Below are positions 49,555 to 63,236 of a stretch of DNA of 64,000 nucleotides, piece by piece (position 1 is the first letter of the stretch; each line of letters starts with the position of its first letter). Source of the DNA: Promerops cafer (taxonomy: Eukaryota > Chordata > Aves > Passeriformes > Nectariniidae); assembly GCA_013398275.1 (NCBI GenBank), contig VZSE01008344.1, forward strand, positions 805,105-869,104. Reading direction: 5' to 3'. The notes under the pieces are model-generated. The model searched no databases. It was not told the origin of the DNA and was given only the letters and a program-made list of their open reading frames with translations. The translations under genes were made by a program, and so were the position numbers.

Positions 49555-50129
49555 TGGTGTACCTGGTGGTTTTTTGGTTTCACCTCCTAGAAGCTGGTTA
49601 GACATGGAATGTTTTCTCAGGAGGGGGACAGGAGGCCAGGCAGGGTGGGATATGTGGAGCTGGAGATGGTTTTGTGACTTCACCTTTGGTGACAAAGACA
49701 ATGGATTTATTACTAGTAGTAGTTTCTAATTTTAGTAGGATCTTTATATTTTCCTGACAGTTTGAGGCACCTAGAGACAATATAGATTACAATTATTTTT
49801 GTAAAAGAGTAACAGGCACGTAGAGATGTAAACAGATTTATTCCCCAAGTGTATTGTCTTTGAATAATGCTTTTCCATCTGCATTTCATTGACTCTTTTC
49901 TGCCCAGAAAACCTTATATTACTCCTCTATTTTCAAGTCCATGCCATCTTTATTGATTGTTTTTCTATTCAAATATTTTCAAGTCTTTCCAATTTATGAA
50001 TTTCAGTACTGTGCAGTTTGCAGGCTCCAAGAGATCCATACTGAAGATACCAGCCAGTTGTATAAAGCTACATTAGACCTGCTGCTGTTACATTAATGAA
50101 CTTTACTGGCATTAATGAACATTATTGGC
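49555..50129. other. Noncoding unique sequence
   Basis: Unique sequence with no gene. A near-tandem duplication of about 19 bases (CATTAATGAAC followed by TTTACTGGC or ATTATTGGC) lies at about 50092-50129, just before a CR1 relic. Confidence 0.5.
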
Positions 50130-50206
50130 ATCCCTGCCCACAGCAGAGGGGTTGGAACTACAAGATCTTTGGTCACTTCCAACCCAAGTTGTTCTGTGGT
50201 TCTAGG
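50130..50206 (+). mobile_element. CR1-type LINE, very short 3' end fragment
   Basis: Short relic with the CR1 3'-end order: 'atccctgcccacagcagagg', 'ggttggaact', 'aagatctttggtcacttccaaccc', then a 'gttctgtggttcta' tail. Only about 77 bp remain. Orientation is the same as the other copies. Confidence 0.8.
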
Positions 50207-50846
50207 ATTTATTGTACTAAAGTATTAAAATACTTTTTAGCACGTCTTTATAATGTACTTCTAAACTAGAAGGCGATTGCAGACAATTTGTAATTTGAAA
50301 CAGACCCTGAAAAAAAAATCAGGCAATTTTCCAGACAAAATAATAGGCAAAGGTATAACCTCACAAAGTAGCAGAAGTTCTTCAGAAATTCGAATCCCTT
50401 TTATTTCTTCTGAAAATGGTGCCTGCTGGTAACAGAAATGGTAACTTTTTTCAGCACGACTTCATCTTTTAGAGGAAATAACTTTAAAGTTCAGTTTTAA
50501 ATAACCAGGGATGTGAAGCCCAGCACTTGCAGATTGCATGGTACAATCCAGCACTGACCCAGCAGACACTGCAGCCTGTCCATCCCCTTGCTCTTTATCT
50601 CTGTGTTTTATCCTTAAGAAGCATGGTCAGAGAAAATATTTCTTTTTATTAGACAATAGAAATAAGGGATAATACTGAAATCAATTTACTGCAGCTGGTT
50701 TTGTACTATATATTGGAACACTGCTGACTGCCATGGATGCATCTGAAAAGCCTTTCACATCTAAAGATTGACTCCAGGCAAAGGTGAAAACAAGAGCAAC
50801 AAAGCAAAAGGAAATGGTGAGTCAATTTTCTGAGAGGAGAGGCGGG

Positions 50847-50862
50847 AAAAAAAAAAAAAAAA
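50847..50862. repeat. Poly-A run (16)
   Basis: Sixteen uninterrupted A after a purine-rich lead. Simple homopolymer. Confidence 0.9.
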
Positions 50863-52072
50863 GATTTTCCTTATTAAGCTTAGCAGGGTAGGATAGTAAA
50901 GGACTATTTTCAGAAAAAATGGTTTTTCGTCCTCCTGACTTAGTTTTACTCAGAGTATTATTATTTCTTCAGTAGTACAAGTCAATGCCAAGGAATATTT
51001 AATCCATCAGGTTCATGATCCTGAAGGTGTAGCTTTCCAGTGGCCTTCTGTGTATCACTAGGTCTGAAATACTGCAAAATAAAGTGCTTAAAGACAGGGG
51101 TCAGCCTGGGGTTTGCCATCACCCTTGTTCATTTCTTGGTGTGTATTAAACGTTGTTCTGTGGTCACAGTCTGTCAGTGAAGGGAATATTCCCTCTGATC
51201 CCAGGAGTGCTGGCACTTGGCATTGGGACTCAGACACCTGAGCAGGGAAGGTGGCAGGAGACCACCTCTGCTGGGCTGTCCTCGAGAAAATCAAGTCTCA
51301 GAAGTGGTGCTGTGCATCTCTAACCACAGTCAGGACTCTGTTTTGTTTCTGCTTTTGCTTGCTTTGATTTGTAGGGGTGGTTTGGGAGATTTGGGGTTTT
51401 TTAGCAGCTCAATCCTGAGATAATAGTTGGTCACCCATTAAATATTCATTGTCTACTGCCTTTGTTTTAGAGGATTTCTGCTGTATCAAAGATCCCTTTC
51501 TTCAAGATTGCATCTTAAAAATAAATTTCTGTCTATAAAATGAAGGGCTTAAAAAGGATACATGGGGTAATCAATGTTACTTTGGTTGCTAGAAGTAATA
51601 TCTTATATTCTGAGAGAGATTTCCACATTAATATTGGATGCCTGTAAGAGGATGTGGAATTACAAAGCACAGAATTAAAATATCTATTTTATACTGTCAT
51701 TCATCTTAAAACTTCCCAGCTGAAGCACATTGTATTTTTAAAAAACATTAATGTTACACATTTTTTCCACCTGAAATGACTGTATGTTATTATTTCTTCT
51801 CTAGCTGTTGTTTGAGGTTCCAACTGAAATGAAGGTTTTAATAGATACTGAATTTACACATAATAAGACACAGTACATGCCCAGTAAAATTTACAATAGA
51901 CTTCAGAGAAAACGTACAAAAGGTCAGAGAAAGGAAGTGCTGTTATCTCAGTTTAATGAATAGAGAGCTAAAGCACAAAGAACACAAATAATTTCCTCAC
52001 AATCACTCAGGAAGCCTACAGCAGGAATGAGAATGACACCTGCATCTTAAGAGACCTGATGGCTTGATGAGT

Positions 52073-52090
52073 AAAAAAAAAAAAAAAAAA
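52073..52090. repeat. Poly-A run (18)
   Basis: Eighteen uninterrupted A. No retrocopy body is recognised upstream. Confidence 0.9.
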
Positions 52091-53150
52091 TTAAATTTCC
52101 CCTTTCTTTTTTATTAACAGGAATTGTTTATTGAAGTACTGTGTAACTCTTACACGAAAGAAGCTGTAGAAATAATAATGGTCATAATTAGGTAGCTCTG
52201 AAAGCATCCTGGCTTGGCTCAGGGATAACACTTGAAGATGAGCCTTCCCCTGCAGGAATGTCAGGACCCAGGGGTGACTGCAGGGTGCTACCAAGAGTGC
52301 CCCAGAGCTGCAAATGTGTTGTCCTCTGCAACGGGGCAGCAGGTGCAGAAGAAAATTGTAAAAAGCTGTGGGCTTGGTTTTGGTGAGGGCTCCTGATGCA
52401 ATGTTTTCAAACAAGAGTAAGTTTCCAGTTCTAGAACTTTAAGATTTCTTTAAAAATATGAAGAGGATGAGTCCTCTAAAGGCACCAAGATAACCTGTCT
52501 CGTGGATGGATGTAGGTAAAAGTGTGTTGCAGTGGGATCAGTCACACACACTCTGAGTTTTGGTTGTACTTCATAAACTGCACTGGGCTGGATTTTTTGC
52601 ATTTAATCTCCAAATATTTCTTTTAAAGGACAATTCTGATAGCTAGCACCAGATGATGTTGGTTGGCTGACTTACTTTTGTAATTGTGCTCATCTGTCTA
52701 TACCATGTTCTGTTAAAAGTAATGAATGTTCCCTTTATATGAAAATTGGATGTTCAAGAGTCACTGAGTCTTTGCTTCTCCACATTACTTGAACAGTAGA
52801 AAAATTAATGGTGGATGTGGTTTTTGTTTGTGATCAGAAGGCTGCCAGCACAGTCCCACCATGGGCACCCCACATCTGAACTGCTCATCCTTATGTGCAG
52901 GCGTGAGGTGGGGAGCAGAGATTTCCTTAATTCCAGTAGAGCATCAATTTATAAAAAATATTAAAAGGTAAAGTTCTTTGGGTGCTGTTTTATGTTTTCC
53001 CTGTGATATTGCTTCTTACCTGGAACTATCATTCTTCTTCTCTCTTTAATGCTCCAGGGAACTGTTTAACATGTTGGCTCCTGTACACAAGCAAGCACAT
53101 TCTATTTCAGCACAAACACCTCATTTTCTGTTCAGCACAACAGGCATGGC

Positions 53151-53176
53151 AAAAAAAAAAAAAAAAAAAAAGGGGG
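53151..53176. repeat. Poly-A run (21) followed by G5
   Basis: Twenty-one uninterrupted A followed directly by five G. It is a simple homopolymer pair, and no retrocopy body is recognised. Confidence 0.9.
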
Positions 53177-54623
53177 AGAGGTTTATGGTGAAGCAACCCA
53201 CATGTCAGACACCTTACTCTGCATTTTCCAAATGCATTGCATGTGAAGTCCGAGGTGATGACACATACTCCTGGTGGAAAAAATGGCTTGGAGTTTATTT
53301 ATTTATTTTATTTTTTACCAGAGACAATTCCAGTAACAAGAAATGAGGCAACGTTAACGTGTCTGCCGAGTTGTGACATTTTGGTGCTGCAGAAAGGATG
53401 TGACTGTGAGGAGGGGGGAAAGCTGTGTGCTGAAATACCTGCTGGTGGCAGCCAGTGCATTTCCTCGAAGAGAGAAGCACAGGAAACCCATTTTTCACTG
53501 CCAACAAAATCATTCTCCAGTGATTTTTCTGTAGTAACACTTTACCAAGTCAAGTTAGTCCTGTGTGAAGCTCCCCCTTCTGAAAAATGTAAAGGGTGTC
53601 AAGAAGTTTTGTGATATTGATCCGTGATAGATGGTGGAAAAGTGTTTAGTGAAGTACTTAAAATATACAAAACATTGATGGAAATAAAGGCTGTATTTGA
53701 TAAAAGCAGGGCTGGCCTTTTTTACTCCTTGCTGAGTAGTGCAAACAAATCTGTTGTATTTTGTACACAGTGGATTTTTTTTCTCACTGCCTTTTGAACA
53801 GCATCCACAGATAAGGGATGAAGTCCTTGACAGTGACTGGACATATCTAACACCTCTGAATTTCAGAGGTTTCATAAATGATGCAAATCACGGATTTGAG
53901 TTAAGAAGGGTTGGGTTTTTCCTGCCAACCTTATTGAATACATGATGCACATGTGAAATTGTGGAGAAGCTCAGACTACTGGTACACAGACACTGTTCTG
54001 GGGATCCCCTAGGACATGCAAGGTATTCCTTCTCTGACGTGTTAAAAAAAACCCCTTGATCTCTGCCCTTACAGCAGGATTTATTTTTTTCTTAAACACA
54101 AGACAGCATCAAAATTATTGTTATGAATCTGTATTTTTTTCCCCATGAATGCAAATAATCATATTTTAATATTCCCTTTTTCACACACACAGGTGTCATG
54201 TCAAAATCTGCTTAGTCTTTTTTTCCCTCTAATCTGGTGTGGAAATAACTACTTGGGGATATCCCCATGTGCTAGGTAACTTGGGCAATGCATTGTTTTT
54301 TTTTGCTAATCAGTTAAAATGCTCACCTGAGGTAAAATTCAAAGATATGACCCTGTTTAAAAGACATTAAAATAAAATAGATTTTTCTTCATTTCCAAGT
54401 ATTGTAGTTGATATATAATTATTTTTGCCCTAAAAAGTGTATTTTCTCATTTCATATTAGAAGCAAGAAATTAATTTAGCAGTGTGAATAGAGAGGTTGG
54501 AGAATAAAAAGGACCCAAGTCACTAAGGATCAGTTCCTAACACAATTGTAGAATAATCATTCTGGAAATGATGTCTGGAAACAAATCTGCTTATACTTTC
54601 ACCAATATTCTCCCTTCTCTTGC

Positions 54624-54880
54624 AGGGAGTAATGGCTTTAAAATGAGAAAAGGCAGGTTCAGATTAGATATTAGGAAAAATTCTTTCTTCAGAGGGTGAT
54701 GGGGCAGTGGCACAGACTGCCCAGAGAAGTTGGGGATTCTTGCAAGTGTTCAAGGCCACCTTGAATAGAAATTTGAGTAACCTGGTCTAGTGGAAGCTGT
54801 CCCTGCCCATGGCAGGAGGTTGGAACTGGATGAGCTTTAAGGTCCCTTCCAGTTAAAGTATTCTGTGATTCTGTATGATT
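54624..54880 (+). mobile_element. CR1-type LINE, 3' end fragment (longest copy)
   Basis: The longest CR1 relic here, about 257 bp. It reads 'gtaatggctttaaaatgag', 'ggttcagattagatattagg', 'ttctttcttcagagggtgat', 'cagactgcccagagaagttg', 'gttcaaggccaccttgaa', 'ctagtggaagctgtccctgc', 'ggttggaactggatgagct', 'aaggtcccttcca', ending in 'attctgtgattctgtatgatt'. It covers the same 3' region as the copy at 34.8 kb plus extra 5' sequence. It is 5'-truncated and non-coding. Confidence 0.96.
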
Positions 54881-54884
54881 ACTC

Positions 54885-57110
54885 TAATTTTTCTCTTTTT
54901 CTTCTCCCACTACTTAAACAGATTTATTTTTAGGTGCCTGAATGTGGCAGGTGGGGAGCCATAGGGTTGTTCTCTGCCCAGTCTGCTGATCTGGTTTGTT
55001 TTTTTCCTACCTGTACACATGTTAAGGCCTGTATAAGGCCAATGCCCTGGTAAGCAGAACAAATGAAGCTCCTGCCAACACATTTCCTCCTTGCCATGCT
55101 GGTTTTTAATCAGAACTGCTGGGCTCTCTGCCCACAGCCACCCTTGTGGAATTTACAGAATGGTTTCAGAAGAGGACAGAGAGCTACTTTGAAGGAAGGT
55201 GTTTCAGCCATAACTGATTCCATTCAAAGCCTTTGCTATGTTATTGCATACTCTTTCTAGATGATGGATAATTATTTGTAAAAGCATATATTATCGAAGC
55301 TATCCATGCAGTATTTCCCATAAAATTCACTTTATTTTCACTCTTAGCATTTGCCTCTCAGTTCTGTTCTTGTTACTGGGCCAGGTAAACTAGTGGCAAG
55401 AACGAGTTTATAATTTCTCTCAGTGTATCCAGCCAAGAGTAGCTTTCTGTATTATGAAGGGAAAACTCCTTTATAAAATGGGACCAGACTTTAAAACCAC
55501 CCCTTGCCACATGAAGTGCTCAAAGGTTCAACCTTTTAGTTGAATCCAGCTTACAGATGCACTCCTTTGCTTTGAATTTTTCCTTCAGTGAGCAGAGGTC
55601 TGGGGAGCTGACTTTCCTTCGGGTAAGTCGCACATTAAAGAAATTTAAAATATTAATCAAGAGAAAATACACAAATGTACACAAACTCACGTGCCCTGGA
55701 AAGAGATCAAGCAGAATTCCTCACTGAAAATTATCTGCTCTTCATGGTTTAATTAATAGTATTGCACAGACAAATTGAGGGCAGGAGAATGATCTGGCAG
55801 TGACAATTTCTCGTGATCAGTGAGGAGTGAGTTGTTACACATGATGTTGCTCCTCAGCAGTGGAAGGTGGTAATGGACAGGCTGCTGGCTCAGACATTAA
55901 TCTTCTCAGCTACATCCATAAATGAAATGTCATGCCTAACAACTCCTCTTTTACTGGTATTTCATCTTAGCTTTCCCTGATTAAAATTAATGTCTGTGCA
56001 TGTACGTATCAAAATGGGGATTAAAAGATCTACATATTCAGATGGTCAGAGATGATACATTCACACACACACAGAGCTCAGTTTCAAACAGATAGAAAAA
56101 AAAAAAACCAGCTGCAAAACGTCAGAGCACCTGTTCTTAACAAACATGACAACCTGCCAAAATTTCATCCTGAGACGTGCTTAAGACTGTGACAGAGATA
56201 AGCAGAAATTACTGTGCACTGGGATAGCAAATTAAAACCCAGAAGTCAGTGAGGCCACAGGATATTGGATTTAAGACCATGAAGAGGTTGTCAGTGTTTT
56301 TGACATTTCATTGCTGCAAACATATCAGTGTACTCAACACGTGGATATATTTGAATGCTAAAGCTGGGTGAAAGGCCAAGTCAAATCCATAGGAAAACGT
56401 GGCATCATAAGCAGCTGAGCACCCTCAGTTCCACTCAGCCGTGGGGGCCATGGTTGTATCAATGAATATACGAAAGAAATATGGCAAATATTATTCCAGT
56501 GAAGCAAAAGTGAGATGTTTAATTGCAGTTACAGACTGACTTTGTGTCCGGCTTGGTGTGACTGGTCTGCTGGTGCAGTATTAATGGGAAATAAAATGAA
56601 AGTTCCAGGGAGTGATGTGCTCTGAACCCCACTGCTGGATCTTCCTCCCCAAGCTTTGCCATGTGCAGGGGTGGGTGTTAGCAATGGGCCAGAGAGGAGA
56701 CACAAGTCACACTGAGTTTTCCAGGTGTTGTGGGTTTGTTCCAGATCTTTTCAGAAGACACACGTTGATGTTATTTCTCCAAGCACAAGTTAAATCCCTA
56801 AATTCTAAATTCCTCTGTTTTAGCTCTGCAATTAAGTCTGTTGAATTTTACTTGTCCCACCCTATTCACAAATCAAGCAGAGCATTTCATGCTCTCATAC
56901 TTTGATCAGCTCTGAGTAAATCAGAGGCTTTGTAGAAGAATGCTTCAATAAGCTGTGACAGAAAGGGAATATTTTAATGAACTTCACGTGTACAATTTTA
57001 GGGGTGTTTTGTGGATAGCACTGTGAGACATGACTGACGTGTTAAAGCGATTTGTCCTTTGCCTCATGGAATTTATTAAACTTTTGCCTCAAAAAAGGGT
57101 GCTATTTCTC
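54885..57110. other. Noncoding unique sequence
   Basis: No supportable gene, RNA or dispersed repeat. A short CA run lies at about 56062-56071 and an A-rich stretch at about 56096-56107. Short open frames are unremarkable. Confidence 0.5.
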
Positions 57111-57460
57111 ATGAAACATAATCTCCCATCATTCCTGACCACAGATCCAACCTGTGTTATCTGACAGTAAATACACAGCCTCATCAAATCACTCATCTTC
57201 CCACATTCCAGCAATAATTTTGAGGGAATCTGAATAAATTACCTCGCAAATGGTACAGCTGCTCTCAAGCAGCAGAACTAATGAATCGTCATGACTGGAG
57301 AGAGGGAGAGGTGCCTTGCATCCCTAATGCCAGGCAGCTGGCAGGATGGTGCCTGATCAGGTTTAGTCACCATCGCTAATTACAGGCTGAGAAATTACAG
57401 CCACCTTCAGGTTAATGGCTGGTAAACACCTCGGGGTAACTTACAGCAAGAGAGGACTTG
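57110..57460. promoter_or_regulatory. Candidate enhancer-like conserved segment
   Basis: Unique sequence with CGCTAATTACAG (57374-57385), AAATTACAG (about 57392-57400), GGTTAATGG (57410-57418) and GGTAAACACC (57421-57430, forkhead-like). Most of the cores fall within about 60 bp. There is no open frame of note. The texture fits a conserved regulatory element, but conservation is untested. Confidence 0.28.
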
Positions 57461-59445
57461 CCCTGCAGCTTGAAAAGGGGGTGGAAGCACATTTTGTGCT
57501 GCTGTGCTGACCCTCCAGCAGTGACTGTCCAACCCCGAGCCTTTTAATGTCCACGGCATTCTGGTTCCAAAGACATTCTAAATACAAAAACTGGGGACCT
57601 TTCCCCATTAATTTGATATCTTTTTAAACAGGGATGTATTAACGTTTTAAAGGCAAGGGTACTCAGCTGGAAGAAAGAATTCAGTTATTACTCTCCTCCG
57701 TCAATTCTTCTCCTCAGCTAAATTTGTAATGTTGTAATGAAAAATGTCAGTGGTGTGATGGTTATACCAACAGTAAAGTCATTTGCTCTCTGTTTTTTAT
57801 CTGAGGATACTAAATCTGACATGCCAGTTATATCTCCAGAGTGGGTTTGAGTGAGTAGTGAATACCAGCTCAGTCAGCAGAGTTTTAAATCAATCCTAGT
57901 GCTTTGTAAAAGCAGCAGTACCTTGTCAGCTTAGAAAATGTTAATGGACTATCTGGTGAGCATGACTTGAATTACAATTTCAAACTTATATTTTACTATA
58001 CTCATCATTTTTGGTTTTTAGTATTTCCTCTCAATGTTAACTCACATAAATTCTCTGGTAAACCAGACCAAGTGGTTCATACACAGATACAGAAACTAAG
58101 GAAAAGGTGATAAGGGAGAAAGGTAAGTAAAGGACACTAAAATACAGTAAATTAATACATAAATTCATACAGTAAAGTGGACCTTGAATTTGTAATACTG
58201 TACAAGCTTTTGTGCTGCTTAATATTTATCAGCCTGAGACTTTTCCTACCACACCTGTTGCAGTATTCATCCTCTCTGCTATCTAACAGGGATGGCAAAA
58301 TCGAAAATCACTGTGTGTCTTAATGCTCTGCTACTGAAATGCTTGGACTTGCTTTGATATCCCCATTTTGGAAATAAAAAATCCAAGAACAGGAAAAAGC
58401 CATGTGGGTATTTTCAAAGCCACAGAAAGCTCTTTTTACTGATAAGCTGAAGTAAGTCAAGTTGTTTAATTTATCAAGATACCAACTGAGAGGGGATTTG
58501 ATTGCTGTTATGTGAATAGTTTATTGTTAGCTAAAAGGAGGGATGCTGAAGGGCCCTCTAATTTTTCAGGGAAGAGCATGACATATTCTGATTTATGGGC
58601 AAATTCTAATGACATCCCATGCTGAAATTATAATCTTTCAAAAGTGATGAAATGAGCAGAGCAGTCCAAAGAGACAAAAGAGACAAAAGTTTAATATTTC
58701 TCTATCTTATCATATCTAACTTCTGGAAACAATAAGGGAGGATATTGAAAGAGAAACTATGGGCAATAGAGGGTTAAATTCTTTATCTGTATCACTCTTT
58801 GATATATTTGACTGGAGATTCTTTACCTTTTAAAAAGTGAGAATGAACATGTAAGCTTGGGGTTCTGGGCTAGAAGTGTTTTTTTATTATCTGAAATATG
58901 TACTAAGCTTGGTATAATGTCTAAGTTAAAAGAAAACAAACCCAAAGTTATTGCATCTGAATTTCTTGTTTCTTCCTGCTCTGTTCCAGTCAGTTCTGGT
59001 GGCATTTGAAGTGTCACACTATTTGTGTGTGAATGCAAAAGAATCTCAATATTGGAGAACTGTCTAAAATTCATCCCAGCTCTCTCAAATTTGGCTTCTG
59101 TGCAGAGAGATCTTCTGTGCAGACATCTTCAGGAATAGAGATAGTGTGAAAAACTACAAAAAATCTTTTTATAGCTTCAAAATGAAAAATGTAAAGATAA
59201 AGCTTGGTAATTCATTCAAACTTCAGAAAGTCATGAATATGCTTGCATTTAGGTCACTATTTACATATGTGGAAACCTTTCAGAGGGAAAGCCTTTTTAT
59301 ACATTCTGTTTGAGGCAAAAGTAAATTGCTGATAACTGTTAAAATTTCATTTAAAAAAAAACCCCTTAAACCAGTTCATACTGTGGCTTTCCTGGCTCCC
59401 TTCCTAGAAGGAGCTTTCTTAGCTGTCCGATCAGTAAGCCATTGC

Positions 59446-59477
59446 AAAAAAAAAAAAAAAAAAANAAAAAAAAAAAA
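59446..59477. repeat. Poly-A tract with an ambiguous base
   Basis: Nineteen A, one N at 59465, then twelve A. It is the only N in the window. The base call failed inside the homopolymer, so the length is uncertain. Confidence 0.95.
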
Positions 59478-62400
59478 TCAGAATTGTATTTGCACCTTCT
59501 GTTTCGTGTGTGTGTGCCCTTAGACTCTGCTTGGACTGTGGTCAAATGAATAAATGTATTAATGTCAACAATTTTTCCTGTGGAGGAGCTGAGGTTTCAC
59601 TGGAACACTCCACCCAAGCACGAGTGCAGCCCCTTCTCCTCACCTCTCTTATCCCCCGACTCCACAAAGGAAACTTGTGCCTCTGTACCACCAGCCCTTC
59701 CCCCAGCTGTTCCGAGGATGCTCGCAGTGTGCAGCATCTGCCCAGCGTGGTGACACCCCCTGTTCCCCAAGGATAAGCCTCAAGGTACCTAAATTATTCT
59801 TTTGGGTTGTTTATGAACTCTACAGAGTGTTTTGGAGGCTGGGCCCGAGGGTGGTTGGTTCCATAATGGTTTGGGAACTTGTGACCTCATTCAGAAATGC
59901 CCAGTGACTAATACAGTGCAGCATCAGGTTTTAAAGGCTTTGTGGGGGATTGAGGATTATTTCTTTGGAGGTTTTACTGTTTCCTGTGGTGTTCTGGTAG
60001 GCTTTATTCGGATTACTTTATTGCATGTTTCTTTAGTAAAGGAGCAGTATGCATTTCAAGGAAACATGCTTTTAGTTGGATTAAGATTTGATTTAAAAAA
60101 TAATTTAAAAAAAAATTGTCAATTGGAAAATTACTGTTGGAAGATGCTCTAGTGAAGTCATGAAACAGTCATTACTTTCTGCTTTTCTGAGTAGGCATAA
60201 AAAAAAGCCCCACTTAAAAGGGAATGCAAGTCAAAACTTGCTCAAAATTTGTTACTCAATTTTTTGTTGTTTTTGTTGTTCCTGAAGCATCTTTAAATTT
60301 CCAATAAACTGATTCTGAGCTGAGATTGGAGGATGGAGGAAGAAATGATTTTCTGTTTCCTGACTGAAGTCCAGTAAGTTATGTTGTTTGGGGCTTTTTA
60401 GTTTTTTTTTTTTTTTATTCTTCAGCTGAATGAACTGGAAACAGGAAAAATAATGCTTTTTTTTATCACTGCTGTACACCTTAAACCATCTTTTTTTAAT
60501 GTATGTTACTTAACTGCTAATGCTGAAAGACTCCACAAAACTGCAGGAGGCTCCTTGTTTACTCTAGTGAAAGCCATGGTGACAGTGATGCTGGGTAAAA
60601 AACTAAGTGTCCTGCTTTAATACCTCTTAAAGGAATTACTTCTGGATGTTGAGTTAAAGAAATACCAGATGTCAAAAAAAACCCAACAAAAAAACAAACA
60701 AAAAACCCACCAAAATGTCTCTGCTTTGCAGTGTGGGAAAGGCTAATAAATGATGTCTGGAGACCTGGGTTCAGTCAGGCTGCTGCCTCAGTTTTATTTT
60801 CTCTAAGGACACACTGCAACCTGGCAGACAAGACCATCATTGTTTATGGCATGATGGCACACAACAGGGCACAGCCCCCTTCATCCAGCTTCTTCATGCT
60901 GCCTTGACTTTTAAACTGTTTTAATCTATTTTTGCAGCTTAGATGCTGAAGGCTGTTGAAAGAGGAAGTCCCCCCAGCTGGGGAAGGGGTGGAACACCAT
61001 CTCCAGGCGAAGCTCTGTCAGAAGGTCTGGGACTGCAAGGGCTGTCTGTCACCTTGCTCATCTGGTGACTGGTGAAATGCCACATTCCCCTTTCCAAAAC
61101 TAGCAGGATGTGCCCCTTTGCCAAGCAGAAGAGGCGAAAAAAAAGAAAGGTAATTTTTAGAAGTGACCACTTGAGAGATTATAAACTGTGCAAATCCTTT
61201 CAGAGTAGATCTCCTTGATCTTTCCTCTGGAACCAAACTGTATAGTATGATAGACAAATGGCCACAATTTTACAAAGTGATTTGCTTTTTTTCTTTTTTT
61301 TTTTTTCCCTGCAATTTAAAAATTCAGAGTTTTGCCTGAAGAGCTCTTTTGCAGCTGAACTAATTCACGTACACTTAATTGAACAGGGAAAGGAAAGATA
61401 ACCATTCCTTGTGCTCTGGAAGGGCCAGTCACAAAATTACCCCTCCAAAATCTGAACTTAGAGAAGGGAGCTCGTGGTCATGGTCCCCAAGGAAGACACA
61501 ACTCTGACCTGTAACAAGGGGCCAGGAGGCAACGTGGCCTAAGAGTAACTAGCCACAGAGGCAGGTTGTGTTTTCCAGGCATCCTGTGCTCACTATGGAT
61601 CCTGGCACAGGAGCAGGGCATCCTGCCTTCCACCACACTCACCTGCAGCCACACAAGCTGCAGAGGAATTTGGCATAAATAACCTCCTGCAACACATCTA
61701 ACAAAGCTCTGTCTGTCTGGTGTAGAAGGATTTGTAAGTGCATGTTAAGCAAAAGTATTTTAACACCTTTTTTGTTAAAAAAAGAAAAATAACTCAAGGA
61801 CATGTTGCGTGTTCAGATAATAATGATAAAAGAAAAGCTTGGATGAAACAAAATCTTGTAGTAGTGCCTGTAACACCCCCTGGCATTATCAGCTTTTGAA
61901 GTGTTTCACTCCAGTTTGCATTTATGCTAATGAGCACTTGAATATTTCAGTGGGTTTGCTTCAGCCTGACCCAATAGTATGCTTTTAAGATCTTATGCTC
62001 TGGGACAAAATCATGCCTTTTGCCTGCACTTGGGGCACAAGTTCCTCATTCCTCACTTTAAAGAGTCCCTGGGACCAAGCCTGCTTGCAGTGTGGTGTTA
62101 TTTTTTCCCACAGATGATGGGCTGCTGTTGTTCCAGACATCTCTCAAATGGTCAGTGGGGTGATGAGACAAGCACCTGTTTGCAGTCTGTAAGATCTGTA
62201 CCACATTTGCAGATGGTGCCCTGCACAGTTCTGTGAGGTGTGTGCTAAATAGCCATGAATGACTTGGAAGCAGTGCTGGGAAAAAATATCAACATGAAAA
62301 CTTTCAGCAGTTCCACTCCCATCAGATTTTTAGACCTGGCTGAGCACAGCAGAGCACAGAAAAGGGAGGAGGATTTCAAGATTGCAAATGTTCTGGGGCT

Positions 62401-63236
62401 GCTAACGTGCCATTTTTCAGCTTTGAAAGAAGTGTTCTGTAATACAGAAATGAAGAGGTTTACCCAGCAGAAAATAAGTGTTGCCACTTTATTGTTTTTG
62501 GCAGGAGATGGTGGTTCATCATTTGGACACATCAGGTACTTTCCTCGTGACTATCATATAATTTAAAATGACAGTGCTTCAAATGGTGACAAAATGACAA
62601 AGCACTGATTTGTAGTGGAAGTCTAGCATGGAGAGAGAGCTGCAGCCAGGCAAAATTATTTTGAAAGGGAGTCAGTAGAGCACTTTGCTTTTGGTTTATT
62701 TATTTACTGGGCTTTGCCTTTGCTGATTCACTAGCAGGGACCCAGGAGCTGTGAACCTTGACATGAGTATCTCCAGTTTGTGGGGTATTGTGCCCATGGC
62801 ACTCTCTGCTCCAACATTTTGAGGACTTGTTTATACAACGTTGTTTATCCCTGCTGAAATCAAACCTGGTGCATTTGCTGTGGCTGCAATACTTATGTCC
62901 ATCCACATAGTAAAGAAAGAAACTCATGGTTAAAACTCACTTGCTGGTTTGAATTGTCACAGTTGCTTTTGGGTTTCTCATGTAGCAGAGTTTGCATTTT
63001 GGAGAGTTTCCATGTTCTGCTGAGCTTCCCTAGCCCTAGAAATTCCTGGAAGTGCACAGTAGTTGCCTTGTGACATGCTGTGAGCTGGCCAGTGTCAATA
63101 CCTGATGTTAAGGAAAGTATCCATGTGTCTGGGAATTCACTGCTGCCTTCAGAGATCCATAATCCTACACAATTTTTTTTTCCTCAGGGAACTGAGTGCA
63201 TCTTAGAGGATGGGAGTGAGGATAGACTTTGAGGTC

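Larger units (their letters stand above)
50207..54620. other. Noncoding stretch with several poly-A runs
   Basis: Unique sequence without a supportable gene. It contains A16 (50847-50862), A18 (52073-52090) and A21 followed by G5 (53151-53176). Short frames on both strands (up to about 125 codons at 53237-53614) show no known domain. Confidence 0.5.
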
